Shown here in pieces: positions 5,995-8,029 of a stretch of DNA of 8,029 bases. Under the pieces are notes generated by a model. That model searched no databases, had not been told where the DNA came from, and saw only the letters and a program-made list of their open reading frames with translations. The translations under genes were made by a program, and so were the position numbers. The stretch lies in NCBI GenBank assembly GCA_020854925.1, contig JAHKLV010000016.1, forward strand, positions 1 through 8,029, given 5' to 3'. Position 1 is the first letter of the stretch; each line of letters starts with the position of its first letter. Source of the DNA: Candidatus Methanofastidiosia archaeon. GTDB lineage: Archaea > Methanobacteriota_B > Thermococci > Methanofastidiosales > NM3.

Positions 5995-6450
5995 TTACTT
6001 CACCAGCAATCGAGCCTTCACTGGGTTGTAATACCAGGTGGAGGCAAGCTTTCCTGTCCGCTTGTAGTACTTGCCAAGACGGCGAATCTTTGATTCGGTC
6101 AGCTTGAGGCCCCGCGTGGAGTGCTTGTCCTTTGGGTGCTCCTCAAGGTGCTTGCGAAGCAGGACCGCCTTGGTGATAAGGTTGAGAATATCCTCGGGCA
6201 GTTCGGGCAGCAGCTCGTGCTCCGCCATGATGGCCTGGATCTTCTTACCGGTAGAGAGGGGCACGTCGACGATGCCATGCTGGTCGCGCAGCACGATACC
6301 AATCATCGATGACGAAAGGCCCTTCTTTCCATAGTCCGCCACGAGGGACTCTATCTCCTCGGGGGAGTATTCCTCCCACTGCGGACGCTCAGTTCGCAAG
6401 GGGTGTGTCGAGGCCGACTTCCCCTTCTTTCGTGAATGCATTCTTGCCAT
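5995..6450 (-). CDS. rps15: 30S ribosomal protein S15 (archaeal/eukaryotic S13 type)
   Basis: Small-subunit protein that binds the central domain of 16S rRNA; 151 residues, the normal archaeal size. Seen: the N-terminus MARMHSRKKGKSAST, SPEEIESLVADYGKKGLSSSMIG (split helix region 29-51), LRDQHGI (54-60), and the rRNA-binding C-terminal part with KDKHSTRGL (107-115), IRRLGKYYKRTG (122-133) and TWYYNP (138-143). The frame stays open up to 6546, but the family start is the ATG at 6450, preceded by AGGTG about 5 nt upstream. The stop codon of the pyrophosphatase gene ends one base before this ATG, so translation is likely coupled. A U-tract follows the stop. Confidence 0.98.
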   Translation of the reverse strand: MARMHSRKKGKSASTHPLRTERPQWEEYSPEEIESLVADYGKKGLSSSMIGIVLRDQHGIVDVPLSTGKKIQAIMAEHELLPELPEDILNLITKAVLLRKHLEEHPKDKHSTRGLKLTESKIRRLGKYYKRTGKLASTWYYNPVKARLLVK

Positions 6451-6451
6451 T

Positions 6452-7027
6452 TCAACACCTACGCTCTGACAGGAACGACACAAACGCCCGCAGGGACATG
6501 CCCCGGTGGGAGACTGCGTTCTTTTCCTGTTGTTCCATCTGCCCAAACGTCAGGTCATATCCGGTAGGCACGAAAAGGGGGTCGTACCCGAATCCGCGGG
6601 TCCCTTCCAGCCGTGTGCTGATATGCCCCAAGGTCTCACCTATGAACAGATGCGGCTCCGTCCCGTCGTGGTATGCGATGACCGAACGGAAGACGGCGGA
6701 CCGGTCCTGTGCCCCCTCCATGAGCCGCATGATGCCGGCATTGCCGATGGTCTCATGAACATACCGCGAATAGGGGCCGGGAAATCCGCCTAAAGCCTTG
6801 ATAAAAAGGCCAGCATCTTCTAGTAAGCACGGCTTTTTAAGCTTTTCCATGCACCAGGCGATGCCGGCGAGGGCCACCTCCTCAAGGCTGTCAGCCTGCA
6901 CCTCGGGGTAGCCGAGGTCTGCCTGCCTGACGGTGATGCCACAGGGGGAGAGGAGCGCTGCCGCCTCGGCAAGCTTGTGCGCGTTGCCGGTGACAAACGT
7001 GACTGTCCGCTCACTCGGTCCGGTCAA
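6452..7027 (-). CDS. rdgB: ITP/XTP/dITP pyrophosphatase (RdgB/Ham1 family), TTG start
   Basis: Hydrolyses non-canonical purine NTPs (ITP, dITP, XTP) to monophosphates and pyrophosphate, keeping deaminated bases out of DNA and RNA. 191 residues, full family length. Motifs: FVTGNAHK (11-18), LEDAGLFI (69-76) with the catalytic Asp71, GFPGPYS (81-87), GFGYDPLF (145-152) and SHRG (173-176). The first usable start is TTG at 7027, because an in-frame TGA lies five codons upstream and no ATG or GTG occurs before TGNAHK. A GAGGGGG ribosome binding site sits 7 nt upstream. The gene overlaps the end of bud32 by 17 nt and touches rps15. Pairing of this family with KEOPS genes is common in archaea as I recall it. 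Confidence 0.96.
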   Translation of the reverse strand: MTGPSERTVTFVTGNAHKLAEAAALLSPCGITVRQADLGYPEVQADSLEEVALAGIAWCMEKLKKPCLLEDAGLFIKALGGFPGPYSRYVHETIGNAGIMRLMEGAQDRSAVFRSVIAYHDGTEPHLFIGETLGHISTRLEGTRGFGYDPLFVPTGYDLTFGQMEQQEKNAVSHRGMSLRAFVSFLSERRC

Positions 7028-7661
7028 CGTAGCGCCCCCTCAGCTCAATTTCGGCGATGCGCTCGATGACGGCCTGGCCGGCATCCGGCCGACGGGCAGA
7101 GTACGCATCGCAAAACAGCGCCCAGAACGGCTCCCAGTGTGCATAGTGCGTGCTCTTGAGCGCCTGCTTGAACAGGTGCAGGTCAACGGCCTGCTTCTCT
7201 ATTTCAGGGGATATCTCCCCGAGTCCGAAATCGATGAAGACGACCGACGGTTCCCGCCAGATCATGTTCGAGGTGGTAAGGTCCCCGTGGACGATGCCCG
7301 CCTCGTGCAGGGACCCGACATCGGTGCCGATGGCAGCCAGGAGCCCGCAGGACCCTTCGGGGTCCTCTTGGAGCAGCTCCTTGACACGCGGCCCGGGCAC
7401 GTGCTCCATGACAAGGGCATAGGACGCGCGGTCCACGAAAAGGAGAACCGGCGTGGCGACGCCGGCGGCCTTCGCCTCGTGCAGGAGCTTTGCCTCGTGC
7501 AGCGTGCGCGAGAGGACGATCCGGTGGTCGAGCTCCGGTATGCGGTAGGCCTTGCGCACCCGCTCCTTGATAACAAGCTCGTAGGGAAGCGGTGTGCCAA
7601 AGACCTCCTCGGCGCTCGCGCGGTACAGCTTACCCTCCGCCCCCTGATTAATGAGCTCCAT
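7011..7661 (-). CDS. bud32: Bud32, KEOPS complex protein kinase/ATPase, stand-alone form
   Basis: Small RIO-related kinase of KEOPS, which transfers the threonylcarbamoyl group to A37 of ANN-decoding tRNAs (t6A). Full length at 216 residues: NQGAEGKLYRA (5-15, ATP loop), VIKERVRKAYR (30-40) with Lys32, Glu57 in a helix, HGDLTTSN (125-132) with catalytic Asp127, IDFGLG (143-148), and a basic C-terminal helix ending near RGR (208-210). In many euryarchaea Bud32 is fused to the end of Kae1; here it begins with its own ATG, behind a strong GGAGGTG site (7666-7672, 4-nt spacer), and overlaps the YrdC gene by 14 nt. Kae1 and Cgi121 are not in the window. Cotranscription with YrdC puts two t6A steps in one operon. 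Confidence 0.97.
   Translation of the reverse strand: MELINQGAEGKLYRASAEEVFGTPLPYELVIKERVRKAYRIPELDHRIVLSRTLHEAKLLHEAKAAGVATPVLLFVDRASYALVMEHVPGPRVKELLQEDPEGSCGLLAAIGTDVGSLHEAGIVHGDLTTSNMIWREPSVVFIDFGLGEISPEIEKQAVDLHLFKQALKSTHYAHWEPFWALFCDAYSARRPDAGQAVIERIAEIELRGRYVDRTE
7035..7041 (-). promoter_or_regulatory. Ribosome binding site supporting the rdgB TTG start
   Basis: GAGGGGG on the minus strand lies inside the last codons of bud32, 7 nt before the TTG at 7027. It supports initiation at a non-ATG codon by coupling to bud32 translation. Confidence 0.6.
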
Positions 7662-8029
7662 GGAACACCTCCAGGACCTCGTCTGCGGGATGCGAGCCCT
7701 CGCGGTACACCTTTCCCTCTATGCAGTCGAGGATGGTGGACGGCGGGCGGGATGAGAGCACCCCGCCGTCAAGGGCAAAATCGATGAGGGGGAGCGTCTG
7801 AGCAAGCGAGCGCATGATGTCCCCTACCGCATAGGGATTCGGGTCACCAGCCCTGTTGGCGCTCGTGGACACGACAGGCACCGGTATCGATGAGAGGAAG
7901 GCCTGCGAGAGCGGGTCGGAAGGGATACGCAGCATGATCTGGCGCGGATTGACGATATCGGGGATGCCACGCTTGGGAACGACCACCGAGATGCCGGGAA
8001 ACGCCGAAAGCACCGCTTGTGCCGGGGGG
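7648..8029 (-). CDS. YrdC/Sua5-family L-threonylcarbamoyl-AMP synthase (5' end beyond window)
   Basis: Makes threonylcarbamoyl-AMP from Thr, bicarbonate and ATP, the donor used by KEOPS for tRNA t6A. The frame is open to the right edge (it reads PPAQAV before the GTG at 8013), so the N-terminus is missing and the GTG is internal. Seen: LRIPSDPL, a ligand-binding STSANRAGDPNP segment and RPPSTILDC, all typical of the YrdC fold. The protein ends soon after the YrdC domain, so the extra C-terminal Sua5 domain is absent; it is the short TsaC-like form. The stop TAA (7650-7648) lies within the start of bud32, which gives translational coupling. Identification is firm for the family. Confidence 0.92.
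   Translation of the reverse strand, partial: PPAQAVLSAFPGISVVVPKRGIPDIVNPRQIMLRIPSDPLSQAFLSSIPVPVVSTSANRAGDPNPYAVGDIMRSLAQTLPLIDFALDGGVLSSRPPSTILDCIEGKVYREGSHPADEVLEVFHGAH

Noticed and set aside
6451..6546. N-terminal 32-residue extension of ribosomal protein S15
   Set aside because: The canonical archaeal N-terminus MARMH begins at 6450 with its own ribosome binding site; the extension overlaps the pyrophosphatase gene.
7648..7661. Possible Kae1-Bud32 fusion
   Set aside because: The sequence before Bud32 is the C-terminus of a YrdC protein in another frame, with a stop codon; there is no Kae1 sequence in the window.
6933..7787. 284-residue plus-strand frame opposite bud32
   Set aside because: Shadow of Bud32 and its neighbours, whose kinase and YrdC motifs are intact on the minus strand.

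Overview
The window looks like chromosome from a GC-rich euryarchaeon. The best guess is a methanogen of the Methanomicrobiales (Methanoculleus/Methanofollis type), but the genus cannot be fixed by eye. The archaeal signs are: an archaeal-type ribosomal protein S15 of about 151 residues; mevalonate-pathway HMG-CoA synthase beside an archaeal XRE-type regulator; KEOPS/t6A genes; and BRE+TATA promoters lying about 25-30 nt upstream of start codons, which imply leaderless or nearly leaderless mRNAs. Every gene is on the minus strand; long plus-strand reading frames are GC-rich shadows.

Right part, read in the direction of transcription (8029 down to about 4609): a YrdC/Sua5-family threonylcarbamoyl-AMP synthase (5' end cut by the window edge), the KEOPS kinase Bud32, an ITP/XTP pyrophosphatase (RdgB/Ham1 family, apparent TTG start), ribosomal protein S15, and a RecJ-like DHH/DHHA1 phosphoesterase whose last ~75 residues resemble the KEOPS subunit Pcc1. 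The first four overlap or lie within 1 nt of each other. A U-rich tract separates S15 from the DHH gene. The set joins tRNA t6A modification (YrdC, Bud32, perhaps Pcc1), nucleotide-pool cleaning, translation and nucleic-acid turnover.

Middle (4620 to 3175): a COG2509-type FAD-dependent oxidoreductase with its own TATA box, which contains the stop codon of the preceding gene. It ends in a G/C hairpin followed by a T-rich run. A second, perfect 9-bp inverted repeat shares bases with that hairpin and lies just upstream of the next promoter.

Left part (3170 to 1): a CLC-family anion channel/transporter with one CBS-like unit, a 237-residue XRE-family regulator, and HMG-CoA synthase (3' end cut by the window edge). 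The first two have BRE/TATA elements that place the start codon downstream of the longest-ORF start. Between the regulator and HMG-CoA synthase is an AT-rich 169-bp gap. It holds an 85-bp dyad-symmetric element (31 of 42 base pairs matched) whose only eight CG steps are spaced on average 10.4 bp apart, i.e. on one helical face. It overlaps the likely HMG-CoA synthase promoter and is the most striking unexplained structure here: probably a multi-dimer operator for control of isoprenoid-lipid synthesis.

No tRNA/rRNA, CRISPR array, insertion sequence or phage-like gene was seen.
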